Shown here one piece after another: positions 42,186-51,176 of a stretch of DNA of 64,000 bases. The notes below the pieces were generated by a model. That model ran no database searches. It was not told where the DNA came from and saw nothing but the letters and a program-made list of their open reading frames with translations. The stretch comes from Paracoccaceae bacterium (lineage in GTDB: Bacteria; Pseudomonadota; Alphaproteobacteria; Rhodobacterales; Rhodobacteraceae), in assembly GCA_947461435.1 (NCBI GenBank), contig CANHLE010000007.1:1-64000 (forward strand), given 5' to 3'. Position 1 is the first letter of the stretch, and each line of letters opens with the position of its first letter. Position numbers and translations under genes: made by a program.

Positions 42186-45126
42186 GGAGACGCTCTCCTT
42201 CGGGGTCAAAGAAGTGGGGCGAGACGATCTCGACCTCGGTATCGACTTGGGTCAGGAAGTTCACGGCGCGCATCCGCGTGCCGATCTTTTGATCGCCAGC
42301 CTTCAGATAGCCAAGCGCGATGTCACAGCCAAGATGGGGCGAGAACACTTTTGAGGTCAGCCAGCCGCCATCATTTTCTGCGGTGGGTGCGGCACCAAGG
42401 GGCAGGAAGTGGCTTCCGGCGGAAATACTGGCGGCCGGATCCACGGGGCGCACGCCGACAAGGCGCAGGCCGCCGGGTTGGTTCAACCCCTCGCGCAGGG
42501 TCATGGCCATGCCGATGGAATCTTTCTTTTTCGACACCATCTTGCCCAGTCCCATGTTCAGCGCCGAGGACTGACCGTTCAGTTCGCCCCCTGCAACATG
42601 GCCCTTTTCGATGCGCATCACGCCCAGTGTTTCAGTGCCATAGACTACCGCATCAAATTCGGCCCCGACCTCGACCAGTTTGCGGATCAGCGCATCACCA
42701 TAGCGGGTGGGCACGGCGATTTCATAGGCCAGTTCCCCCGAGAATGAGATGCGGAACAAACGCGCGCGCAGACCGCCACACACCGTGATGTTGCCCGCCC
42801 CCATATAGGGAAAGGCAGCATCCGAGATGTCTTGATCAACGAGTTTTGCCAGAAGGTTGCGCGCATTGGGCCCGGCGACGGAGTATTGTGCCCAAGCTTC
42901 GGTTGTCGAGATCAACTGAACGTCCAGATCGGGCCACAGGCATTGACGGCAAAATTCAAGATGCCGGAACACGGTGACCGCGTTGGCAGTGGTGGTGGTC
43001 ATCACATATTCATGTTCCGCCATCCGAGCGGTGGTGCCATCGTCAAAGACCATCCCATCTTCGCGCAGCATCAGGCCGTAGCGGCATTTGCCGACGGGAA
43101 GCGTGGAAAAGGTGTTGGCATAGACGCGGTCCAGAAACAGGCCCGCATCGGTGCCTTGGATATCAATCTTTCCAAGCGTGGTGACGTCGCAGATCCCGAC
43201 GGATTTGCGGGTTTGCAACACTTCGCGGTCGACGGATTGGCGCCATGTCGTCTCACCCGGGCGGGGAAGCCATTGGGTGCGCAACCAGTTGCCGACCTCG
43301 ACAAAGATGGCGCCCTGTTCGGCGGCCCATTTGTGCGACGGGGTCAGGCGGAAAGGTTTGAACTCTTTGCCGCGCGATCGGCCCGCCAGCGCGCCCATGG
43401 CAACGGGCGTGTAGGGCGGGCGGTAAATGGTGGTGCCCGTGGCCGGGATCGACTGGCCGGTCAATTCGGCCATCAGGGCAAGGCCGATGACATTACCGGT
43501 CTTGCCCTGATCCGTGGCCATACCAAGGGTGGTATAGCGTTTCATATGTTCGACCGAGGTGAAGTTTTCCTGATGGGCCAGCTTGATATCCTTGACGGTG
43601 ACATCGTTTTGCTGGTCGATCCAAGCGCGGCCTTTTCCGCCCGGAACGTACCACAGGGGGGTGATCTGCACGGGGGCATCTTCAGCCACGGGCAAAACAT
43701 AGGGCGCTTGTTTGCCCATGGATTCGGCGATGTGGCGCGCGGCCTCGGCCCCTGACTTCAGGGCGGCATGGGTGGACATGTGGCCTGCGGCGGCCCCGGC
43801 GCAATGCAGGTTCGCGGGCCCACCGCTGCCGGGGACAAAGGCGGCGATATCGTCGCGCCAATCCGGGCGGGAGCGGTGATGCGAGGTGATGTTGACGTTG
43901 GGGTTCCAGCCGCCGGACACACCAAGGGCATTGGCAGAAATGGTTTCCACCTTGCCGTTGGGCCCGCGCACCGTGATGGATTTCAGACCCAGACGGCCCG
44001 CGCTGTCGATCACCTGCGCGCCGCGCAAATGCCGGATACCGGGCAGCAGTGTGCCGCCTTCGCGGCTGTCGATGACGGCCACGACATCGACACCTTTGGA
44101 TTGCAGATCGGTGGCGCTGCGCAGGCCATCATCATTGTTTGTGAAAATCGCCACCCGGTCGCCCGCTGCCACGCCCCAACGGTTGGCATAGGCGCGCAAA
44201 CTGCCCGCGAGCATGATGCCGGGGCGGTCGTTGTTTTCAAAGGGAATGGGCCGTTCGGTTGCGCCGCCCGTCAGCAGGGCATGGGCGGTATAGATGCGCC
44301 ACAGGGTCTGCCGCGGTTTTCCGGCAAGCGGGGTTGGCAGGTGATCGGACACGCGTTCGACCGCGGAATAGATGCCGTGATCAAAGGCGCCAACAACCGT
44401 GGTGCGCGTCATCAGGCGCACATTCGGCAGGCTGACGAGTTCGCTTTGAACCGCCGTCGCCCAATCCGCGCCCGAATGATCGCCCACGGCATAGGTTTCG
44501 GCATTCAGTCTGCCGCCCATGCGAAAATCTTCATCGGCCAGAACCACGCGCAGGCCCGCGCGGCCTGCTGTCAAGGCGGCCATCAGGCCGGCGGGGCCCG
44601 CGCCGATGATCAACAGATCGCAGTGCAAAAAGCCTTTGTCATAGTCATCGGGATCTTCCAGCCGCGACATGGACCCAAGGCCCGCCGCCCGGCGGATGAT
44701 CGGCTCGTACAGCTTTTCCCAAAAAGCGGCGGGCCACATGAAGGTTTTGTAGTAAAAGCCTGCCGTGAAGAAGCTGTTCAAGCGATCGTTGATCGACAGA
44801 GCGTCATAGGCAAGCGAGGGCCAGCGGTTTTGGCTGCGGGCTTGCAGACCGTCAAAGAGTTCGGCCACGGTGGCGCGTGTGTTCGGCTCTTGTCGGGCAC
44901 CGGAGCGCAGTTCGACCAGTGCGTTCGGCTCCTCCGAGCCGGCAGACAGGGGGCCGCGCGGGCGGTGATATTTGAAGCTGCGGCCCATCAGCTGCACGCC
45001 GTTGGCCAAAAGCGCCGAGGCCAAGGTATCGCCGGGGTGGCCGACGAAAGATTTGCCGTCAAAGGTGAAGTTCAGGGGCTGCGTGCGGTCGATCTGGCCG
45101 CCGCCGATGCGGTGCGATTGGCTCAT
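42178..45126 (-). CDS. mgdC: N-methylglutamate dehydrogenase subunit C (SoxA-like)
   Basis: This 982-aa large subunit matches sarcosine oxidase alpha. It has an N-terminal 2Fe-2S-like fold (GHPGDTLASALLANG), a dinucleotide site (IIGAGPAGLMAALTAGRAG), a second flavoprotein region, and a C-terminal aminomethyltransferase-like domain that binds tetrahydrofolate (YANTFSTLPVGKCRYGLML, LAYEIAVPTRYGDALI). In the pathway it helps oxidise N-methylglutamate to glutamate and methylene-folate. It overlaps mgdB by four bases. Confidence 0.82.
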   Translation of the reverse strand: MSQSHRIGGGQIDRTQPLNFTFDGKSFVGHPGDTLASALLANGVQLMGRSFKYHRPRGPLSAGSEEPNALVELRSGARQEPNTRATVAELFDGLQARSQNRWPSLAYDALSINDRLNSFFTAGFYYKTFMWPAAFWEKLYEPIIRRAAGLGSMSRLEDPDDYDKGFLHCDLLIIGAGPAGLMAALTAGRAGLRVVLADEDFRMGGRLNAETYAVGDHSGADWATAVQSELVSLPNVRLMTRTTVVGAFDHGIYSAVERVSDHLPTPLAGKPRQTLWRIYTAHALLTGGATERPIPFENNDRPGIMLAGSLRAYANRWGVAAGDRVAIFTNNDDGLRSATDLQSKGVDVVAVIDSREGGTLLPGIRHLRGAQVIDSAGRLGLKSITVRGPNGKVETISANALGVSGGWNPNVNITSHHRSRPDWRDDIAAFVPGSGGPANLHCAGAAAGHMSTHAALKSGAEAARHIAESMGKQAPYVLPVAEDAPVQITPLWYVPGGKGRAWIDQQNDVTVKDIKLAHQENFTSVEHMKRYTTLGMATDQGKTGNVIGLALMAELTGQSIPATGTTIYRPPYTPVAMGALAGRSRGKEFKPFRLTPSHKWAAEQGAIFVEVGNWLRTQWLPRPGETTWRQSVDREVLQTRKSVGICDVTTLGKIDIQGTDAGLFLDRVYANTFSTLPVGKCRYGLMLREDGMVFDDGTTARMAEHEYVMTTTTANAVTVFRHLEFCRQCLWPDLDVQLISTTEAWAQYSVAGPNARNLLAKLVDQDISDAAFPYMGAGNITVCGGLRARLFRISFSGELAYEIAVPTRYGDALIRKLVEVGAEFDAVVYGTETLGVMRIEKGHVAGGELNGQSSALNMGLGKMVSKKKDSIGMAMTLREGLNQPGGLRLVGVRPVDPAASISAGSHFLPLGAAPTAENDGGWLTSKVFSPHLGCDIALGYLKAGDQKIGTRMRAVNFLTQVDTEVEIVSPHFFDPEGERLRA

Positions 45127-45407
45127 TTGCTGCGCCCCATGCTGCGGGCCACGTCGCGGGCCATTTCAACCTTTGTAATCTCATGCGTGACGGTATTGCG
45201 CGTGACGACAAGCCAGGACCTGTCGCCCTGTTCGTGGTACCACAATTCGCGGTGCAGGCCCGCTGGGTTGTCGCGCAAATAGACATAGTCATGCATTTCG
45301 GCGGGGCTTGCCGTCAGGCCGTCGGGGCGATTGATCAGGCTGGCATCGCCCAGATAGACGAATTCCTGCGCGTCGCGGGGGCCGAGGATCGGGTGGTTGA
45401 TGATCAT
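45123..45407 (-). CDS. mgdB: N-methylglutamate dehydrogenase subunit B (SoxD-like)
   Basis: This 94-aa product matches the small zinc-binding delta subunit of sarcosine oxidase: HPILGPRDAQEFVYLGDASL and YVYLRDNPAGLHRELWYHEQ. The usual zinc cysteines of SoxD are absent from the visible sequence, so metal binding may be lost here. AGGAG precedes the ATG. It lies between mgdA and mgdC. Confidence 0.8.
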   Translation of the reverse strand: MIINHPILGPRDAQEFVYLGDASLINRPDGLTASPAEMHDYVYLRDNPAGLHRELWYHEQGDRSWLVVTRNTVTHEITKVEMARDVARSMGRSK

Positions 45408-45416
45408 TCTTGGCTC

Positions 45417-46667
45417 CTAGTGCAAATTCGGGGTCGCGCCTTGACCCTTTTCGTCGATCATCAGACCCTTGGCAAAACGATCAAACCGATAGGCCGTGGC
45501 GGTTTTGTGCGGCTGGTCGGTGGCAAGAAGATGCGCGAAACACCAGCCCGAAGCGGGTGTGGCCTTGAAACCGCCATAGCACCAGCCGCCGTTGAAATAG
45601 AGCCCTTCGACACCGGTTTTGTCGATGATGGGGCTGCCGTCCATCGACATGTCCATGATGCCGCCCCAAGTGCGCAGCAGACGCGCGCGGCCGATCATTG
45701 GCATCAGGGCCATGCCGCCCTCGGCCACATCCTCGATCACCGGAAGATTGCCGCGCTGGGCATAGGAATTGTAGCCGTCAATATCGCCGCCAAACACCAG
45801 ACCGCCCTTGTCGGACTGGCTGACATAAAAATGCCCGGCACCAAAGGTCATCACGCCGTCAATCAAGGGTTTGAGCCCTTCAGAGACAAAGGCCTGCAGG
45901 ACGTGGGATTCCATCGGCAAGCGCATGCCGGCGTGGGACATCACGCGCGAGGAGGACCCCGCGACGGCGACGCCAACCTTCTTTGCGCCGATAAACCCCC
46001 GAGAGGTTTCCACACCACGGATCTTGCCGTTTTCGATTCGCATGCCAGTGACTTCGCAGTTCTGGATCAGGTCGACACCCCGAAGATCGGCGCCGCGAGC
46101 ATAGCCCCAGGCCACGGCATCATGCCGCACGGTGCCGCCGCGTTTCTGCGCCAGTGCGCCCTTGATCGGGAAGCGGGCATTGTCAAAATTCAGGAAGGGG
46201 TAGATTGCCTTGACCTCGTCCCGAGACAGAAGAACAGCGTCGGCGCCATGCAAGATCATGCCGTTGCCGCGCCGGGTGAAAGCGTCACGCTGGGCGTCTG
46301 TGTGGATCAGGTTCATGATGCCGCGCTGCGAGACCATGGCATTGTAGTTGAAGTCCTGTTCCAGTCCTTCCCAAAGCTTCAGCGAAAATTCGTAGAAGGG
46401 TTCATTGCCGTCCAGCAGGTAGTTGGACCGGATGATTGTGGTGTTGCGGCCCACGTTGCCGCCGCCCAGATACCCCTTTTCCAGAACGGCGATGCGCGCT
46501 TGTTTGAATTCCTTGGCCAGATAATAGGCCGTGGCCAAGCCATGCCCGCCACCGCCGACAATGATATAGTCGTAATCGGGCTGTGGGGTGGGATCACGCC
46601 AAACGGGTTTCCAGCCTTTGTGGCCGGTTAAAGCCTCGGCAATGACGCGAAATCCGGAATAGCGCAT
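45417..46667 (-). CDS. mgdA: N-methylglutamate dehydrogenase subunit A (SoxB-like)
   Basis: This 416-aa flavoprotein matches sarcosine oxidase beta. It has the FAD site DYIIVGGGGHGLATAYYLAK, VLEKGYLGGGNVGRNTTIIR, the substrate-side block AGHFYVSQSDKGGLVFGGDI, and the C-terminal GLYFNGGWCYGGFKATPASG. Choice of mgd over sox rests on the neighbouring gmaS, mgsABC and tdm genes; sarcosine oxidase cannot be excluded from sequence alone. The ATG at 46667 follows GAGGA. Confidence 0.82.
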   Translation of the reverse strand: MRYSGFRVIAEALTGHKGWKPVWRDPTPQPDYDYIIVGGGGHGLATAYYLAKEFKQARIAVLEKGYLGGGNVGRNTTIIRSNYLLDGNEPFYEFSLKLWEGLEQDFNYNAMVSQRGIMNLIHTDAQRDAFTRRGNGMILHGADAVLLSRDEVKAIYPFLNFDNARFPIKGALAQKRGGTVRHDAVAWGYARGADLRGVDLIQNCEVTGMRIENGKIRGVETSRGFIGAKKVGVAVAGSSSRVMSHAGMRLPMESHVLQAFVSEGLKPLIDGVMTFGAGHFYVSQSDKGGLVFGGDIDGYNSYAQRGNLPVIEDVAEGGMALMPMIGRARLLRTWGGIMDMSMDGSPIIDKTGVEGLYFNGGWCYGGFKATPASGWCFAHLLATDQPHKTATAYRFDRFAKGLMIDEKGQGATPNLH

Positions 46668-46812
46668 GGGGGATCCTCGGGCGGTTACGTCGTTTAAGAT
46701 AGTGGGCCACCTTCGCCAGACCTGCATCTTTTCCGCCATTGCAGGCGCAATTTCGGCCATTTCGCGCCGAGAGCGGGCGGCGGCGAGCGAGCAGTTGATG
46801 CAGCGGGGCGGG

Positions 46813-49191
46813 TCAGCTTTGCGGGCGGGTCTTTTTCGGGTCGTAGTGCGACAGGGGCACGATCACGGCGGGCAGGCGTTTTTGCTGGTGATCCAACTTG
46901 CCCAGTTCCAGTGCGGTGCCCAGCGCGGCATGGGCGACATCGACCCGGGCGAGCGCAATGTTCTGGCCCAGCAGCGGCGAGCGCATGGAGGAGGTGACCA
47001 CGCCCACCTGCGCGCGGCCAAAGTGCAGGGTGTCGCCGTGCCCGACATCGGTATTGGCATCGATCACCAGACCCACGAATTTGTGGCTGGGGTGATCTTT
47101 GCGGCGGATCAAAGCCTCGCGGCCGATGAAATCATCGGTTTTGGATTTGAGCGGAACCGTAAAGCCGATGCCCGCCTCAAACGGGTCTGTCTGATCCGAA
47201 AAATCATAGCCGGCAAAAATCAGGCCCGCTTCGATTCGGACCATGTCCAAGGCGGCGAGGCCCATCGGGCGCAGTCCGTGCGCCTGCCCATGGTGCCAAA
47301 CGGCATCGTAAACTGCGCTGCCATCTTTGGGGTGGCAGAAGATTTCAAACCCCAGTTCGCCCGTATAGCCGGTACGCGAGACCACAACCGGCGCGCCGCC
47401 CGGCCCGCCGAGGCGGCCGACGGTGAAGCGGAACCAACCCAGTTCGTCGATTGTGGGCTGGTGCGCCGCTGTCCAGATCATGGCGCGCAGGATGGCGCGG
47501 GAATTGGGGCCCTGCACAGCAAGATTATGAAGCTGGTCGGTGCTGGAGCGGACCATGGCCCGCAGACCCAGTTTTTCGGCCTGTGTGCGAATCCAGTCGC
47601 CGCCAAAGTCATCGCCGCCGATCCAGCGGAAATTGTCGCGGCCAAGGCGAAAAACCGTGCCGTCATCAATCATGCCGCCGTGATCATAGCACATGGCGGA
47701 ATAGACCACTTGTCCCTGCGAGAGTTTCTTCATGTCGCGGGTCAGGACATATTGCATCAAGGTTTCGGCGTCGGGGCCGGTCACCTCGAACTTTCGCAGG
47801 GGCGACAGATCAAGCACGACAGCCTTTTCGCGGCAGGCCCAGTATTCTTCGAGCGTGCCGTTTTGGCTGTAGGTCTGGGGCAGCCAATAGCCTTTGTATT
47901 CCACCAGATTGCGGGTCTTGGCCGAGATCAGATCATGGAACGCGGTTTGCTTGGTCATTTTCGGCTCCGACTCGGGTGTTGGGCGGTAGGCAATGGAACG
48001 AGAGAAGGGTTCGGCGCCCGCATAGGTGCGCACGTGGATATCGGACAGATACCAGCCATTGGCCGGCGAGGTATCATCGGGGCAGGCCGAGCTGACGCAG
48101 ACGATATCGGTCAGGGCGCGGAACAGCACATAATCGCCGGGGCGAGACCAAGGCTCGTCAGAGATCAGAACGCCGTGGGCATCGATATTGGTGTTGAAGA
48201 AAAGGTTTACCGCCATCCAGCCCGGACGCGGATCGATGCCATGCCGGGCGAGCGCCGTATTGAAATTGTCAGAACAGTTGACATGGCCCGGATAGCCGAT
48301 GTCGTCATAATATTTTGACGCGCAGGCCATGGCAAAGGCGTCGTGCCGTCCCACCGTATCCTGAACGACTTCGACCAAGGGAACCCAATCTTGATCATAG
48401 TATTTGGAATGAAGGCCGGGCATGGAATAGGCATGGCCCATCAAGGTGCGTGAGGTTGTCACATCCAGCGCGTGTTGCAGTCCGCGATCCAGTTTGCGTG
48501 CGTCGAAGCATTGGAAATCCGTGCATTGGCGGCCATCCACATCGATGATCTGAATGTAATCGCCGGCCTTGACCGTATAGGTTTCGGCGGTGGCCGAGCG
48601 CACGCGCAGATCCAAGAGCGGATCGGCAAGCGGATCGGGAAGATCGAATTTTCCAACCTGGCGCGGGGCGGCGCGCAGGATTTCAACGGTGATCGGGCTG
48701 GCCGTATCCTGGGCATCAGGGGCCATGGGCAGACCCGGCGCACAGACAATCAGCCAGCCGGCGGTTTGGGCCGTGAACCCTTGGGTGCTGCGTGGGGGCG
48801 TTGAGGAACCAAATAGCCGGATCGCGCCCGCCTTGGCCAGATCGATGCCGCGCCGCGCAAGGCCCAGGCGCAGCCGTGACAGGCCCGGGCCCGCAGAATC
48901 GCCCAGCGCCAACATGGCCTTCAGTCCGCCGGCATCACTGTTGGCGGTATGGCCAAGGACGGCCGCGTCGATCCGCCCGTCAGGGCGCGCGGCGATCAAT
49001 TCAACAGCTTGTCCGCCTTCGTCGTTCACAAGGGTGATCTGATCGCCCTGCCCCAGTTGCAACAACCACGCGCCGCCGCCCGGAATTGTTTGCCGTTCGC
49101 GCCCGTGGTGGCCAGCCATGTCGCGCGGTGACAGAATGCGGCTGGGTCGGGGTGGGCCCGGAATGACGGTGGGATAGGGCGTATCAAGCAT
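46813..49191 (-). CDS. tdm: Trimethylamine N-oxide demethylase
   Basis: Tdm splits TMAO into dimethylamine and formaldehyde and passes the formaldehyde to folate. The 792-aa protein has the expected fusion. The N-terminal DUF1989-type catalytic half spans about residues 1-400, with cysteine-bearing blocks GRQCTDFQCF, GHVNCSDNFN and IVCVSSACPDD that would bind zinc. The C-terminal GcvT-like folate-binding half includes VVSRTGYTGELGFEIFCHPK and MRSPLLGQNIALARVDVA. It is transcribed toward mgdABCD (145 bases away) and diverges from an EamA transporter. Confidence 0.88.
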   Translation of the reverse strand: MLDTPYPTVIPGPPRPSRILSPRDMAGHHGRERQTIPGGGAWLLQLGQGDQITLVNDEGGQAVELIAARPDGRIDAAVLGHTANSDAGGLKAMLALGDSAGPGLSRLRLGLARRGIDLAKAGAIRLFGSSTPPRSTQGFTAQTAGWLIVCAPGLPMAPDAQDTASPITVEILRAAPRQVGKFDLPDPLADPLLDLRVRSATAETYTVKAGDYIQIIDVDGRQCTDFQCFDARKLDRGLQHALDVTTSRTLMGHAYSMPGLHSKYYDQDWVPLVEVVQDTVGRHDAFAMACASKYYDDIGYPGHVNCSDNFNTALARHGIDPRPGWMAVNLFFNTNIDAHGVLISDEPWSRPGDYVLFRALTDIVCVSSACPDDTSPANGWYLSDIHVRTYAGAEPFSRSIAYRPTPESEPKMTKQTAFHDLISAKTRNLVEYKGYWLPQTYSQNGTLEEYWACREKAVVLDLSPLRKFEVTGPDAETLMQYVLTRDMKKLSQGQVVYSAMCYDHGGMIDDGTVFRLGRDNFRWIGGDDFGGDWIRTQAEKLGLRAMVRSSTDQLHNLAVQGPNSRAILRAMIWTAAHQPTIDELGWFRFTVGRLGGPGGAPVVVSRTGYTGELGFEIFCHPKDGSAVYDAVWHHGQAHGLRPMGLAALDMVRIEAGLIFAGYDFSDQTDPFEAGIGFTVPLKSKTDDFIGREALIRRKDHPSHKFVGLVIDANTDVGHGDTLHFGRAQVGVVTSSMRSPLLGQNIALARVDVAHAALGTALELGKLDHQQKRLPAVIVPLSHYDPKKTRPQS

Positions 49192-49239
49192 GGCGTGCCT
49201 TTACCTTCTGTGCATTCTGGCGTTTCATCGAGGTTAAAC

Positions 49240-49256
49240 TTCTTCATTGTGAAGAA
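49240..49256. promoter_or_regulatory. Palindrome between tdm and the EamA gene
   Basis: TTCTTCA-TTG-TGAAGAA is a perfect 7-bp dyad with a 3-base centre in the 116-base divergent region, 49 bases upstream of tdm. It is a candidate operator; no identical copy was seen elsewhere in the window. Confidence 0.5.
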
Positions 49257-49307
49257 TAGCGGTGCCAGGCTCTTGGCACAAGCGGCAGGATGCCGGAAGG
49301 GATGAAA

Positions 49308-50162
49308 ATGCTGGCACTGAGCCTTGGGCTGACGGCGGCGCTGATCTGGGCGGTGCATGACCTGTTGGCGCGCAAGCTGTCACAGGGGGCGGCATTGCTT
49401 CCGATCATTCTGGTGGTGTTGGGGGCCGGGTCAGTGGCATTGATTGGACCAGCCATGGTTTGGGGTGATTGGGCCGGGCTGTCGGGGGGGGCGGTGCGGT
49501 TGTCTTTGGCGGCCGGATTGGCCGTTGCGCTGGCCATTGGCACCTTGTACCGCGCCTTTTCGATTGCACCGGCGCGGATCGTGTCGCCGATCATCGGGTC
49601 CTATCCGATCCTGTCGCTGGCATTGGCCGCAGCGCAAGGCCGGGGCGTGACCGCCTCCGATTGGATGTCGGTTGTGGCTGTGGTTCTGGGGATTGCGGTG
49701 GTGTCGATGACCGCCCCGGACGGGGAGGCGGCAGCGAAGGCCCCTGTGGGGCCGGCGATGGGATGGTCGGCGCTGAGTGCCTGCGGGTTTGCGGCGACCT
49801 TTGCCCTCGGGCAAGAGGCCGCGCGGCAAGGATCGGAATTGCCCACGATCTTGATCACGCGGATGATGGCCTTTGTGGTGATCGGGGGATTGTTCGTGTT
49901 CTATCGGGGCCGCTTTGCAGGGCTGCGCGGCAACTGGCGGCCGATTTGCGCCATGGGGGCGATGGATGCCTTGGCGCTGGGGCTGGTCACGGCGTCGGGG
50001 AACTTGCCTTTGTCAGAATATGCCTCTGTCGCCTCATCGCTGTTCGGGGTGGGAACAATTTTGCTGGCGTCGATCTTTCTGGGCGAAAAACTGCGGGCCG
50101 TGCAATGGGGCGGGGTGGCGCTGGTCTTTGCCGGAATCGGGTTTCTGTCTGCCCAAGGCTGA
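49308..50162 (+). CDS. EamA/DMT family transporter
   Basis: The 284-aa inner-membrane protein has ten hydrophobic helices in two repeats, the drug/metabolite transporter pattern (AALIWAVHDLLARKLS at the first helix, SEYASVASSLFGVGTILLAS and IFLGEKLRAVQWGGVALVFA at the end). The substrate is unknown. The ATG at 49308 has GGAAGG at proper spacing; 49290 and 49302 are alternatives. It diverges from tdm, so export of an amine or C1 by-product is possible. Confidence 0.85.
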   Translation: MLALSLGLTAALIWAVHDLLARKLSQGAALLPIILVVLGAGSVALIGPAMVWGDWAGLSGGAVRLSLAAGLAVALAIGTLYRAFSIAPARIVSPIIGSYPILSLALAAAQGRGVTASDWMSVVAVVLGIAVVSMTAPDGEAAAKAPVGPAMGWSALSACGFAATFALGQEAARQGSELPTILITRMMAFVVIGGLFVFYRGRFAGLRGNWRPICAMGAMDALALGLVTASGNLPLSEYASVASSLFGVGTILLASIFLGEKLRAVQWGGVALVFAGIGFLSAQG

Positions 50163-50174
50163 TCCGGGCCGGGC

Positions 50175-51176
50175 CTATTCGGCGGCCAAAGCGCCGTTCA
50201 GGCCCCGAAGACCCGCTGACAAGCGCCGTTCGGCCTGCGGGCTGACGCCAAAGGCCTCGGCATAATGGCGCGCCATTGGGGCCGAGCGGGGATAGCCCAC
50301 AGAGGCCGCGATGTCGGACAGTTTGTCATTGGAATACAGCACCCGCTGGCGCGCCTTTGACAGGCGCAACAGACGATAATAGCGCAGCGGACTTTGCCCG
50401 GTTTCCCGTTTGAACAGCCGTTCGAAGTGGCGTTCGGACATGTCGACAGCTGACGCGACATCGGGGATGCGTAGCGGGTCTTCGATATGGGCATCAAACA
50501 GGGTGATCGCTTCGCGGATCGCGGCGGGAAGGGCATCATTGGTGCCAGAACCCTTGGCGACGGGAACCTTTTGGCGGGCATCTTCGTCACGCACAAAGGG
50601 GTGCTGAAACCAGCAGGCGACTTCGGTCATGCAGTGGCGGCCCAAACGCTCTTCGATCAGACGCAGCATCAGATCAAAGACGGCGCCCGCGCCAGAAACG
50701 GTGGTGCGCCGACCCTCGCGCAGGATCGCGGCTTCGGAAGCATGCACCTTTGGAAATTCGGATTTGAACGCCGCCTCATAGCACCAATGGACCGAGCAGC
50801 CGTGCCCTTCCATCAAGCCGGCGCGGGCCAAAGGAAAGATCCCGCCCGAAAACGCGCCCAGTGTGGTGCCCGTTCGGTCGAGCCAGCGCAGGCGGGCGGG
50901 GCTGCGGCGCGGGTCGATGAATTGGCCCGTGGGCGGCGAGAGCAGGTAGAGATGATCCAGTGCCCCGCAGTCGGCAAGGATGGCATCAGGTTCAAAACGC
51001 ACCTCGGCTGAAGAGCGGACCGGGCCTGCCGTTTCTGCCACGAGCACCCAGTCAAAATGGCGCTGGCCCATGATTTCATTGGCCGCGCGCAAGGGTTCGA
51101 TGGCGGAGGTCAGGCAGGCCATCGGAAAGCCGGGAAACATCAGGAATCCAAGGCGAAGGGGGGCCGTCTTAGTCAT
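50175..51176 (-). CDS. GlxA-type AraC family regulator in the dmm operon
   Basis: This 333-aa regulator has an N-terminal DJ-1/PfpI-like sensor domain (LRLGFLMFPGFPMACLTSAI) and a C-terminal AraC DNA-binding domain with two helix-turn-helices (IPDVASAVDMSERHFERLFK, LSDIAASVGYPRSAPMARHY). GbdR and CdhR, which sense betaine and carnitine breakdown products, share this layout. Its ATG overlaps the dmmC end by eight bases, so it is co-expressed with dimethylamine monooxygenase and probably regulates it. Confidence 0.88.
   Translation of the reverse strand: MTKTAPLRLGFLMFPGFPMACLTSAIEPLRAANEIMGQRHFDWVLVAETAGPVRSSAEVRFEPDAILADCGALDHLYLLSPPTGQFIDPRRSPARLRWLDRTGTTLGAFSGGIFPLARAGLMEGHGCSVHWCYEAAFKSEFPKVHASEAAILREGRRTTVSGAGAVFDLMLRLIEERLGRHCMTEVACWFQHPFVRDEDARQKVPVAKGSGTNDALPAAIREAITLFDAHIEDPLRIPDVASAVDMSERHFERLFKRETGQSPLRYYRLLRLSKARQRVLYSNDKLSDIAASVGYPRSAPMARHYAEAFGVSPQAERRLSAGLRGLNGALAAE

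Noticed and set aside
41613..46667. True sarcosine oxidase soxBDAG
   Set aside because: Sequence permits it, but neighbouring tdm, gmaS, mgsABC and dmm genes make N-methylglutamate dehydrogenase the better call; kept as an alternative.
25683..46667. Large minus-strand frames opposite and antisense to known genes
   Set aside because: High GC gives long non-stop frames on the opposite strand; none has a ribosome site plus family motifs.
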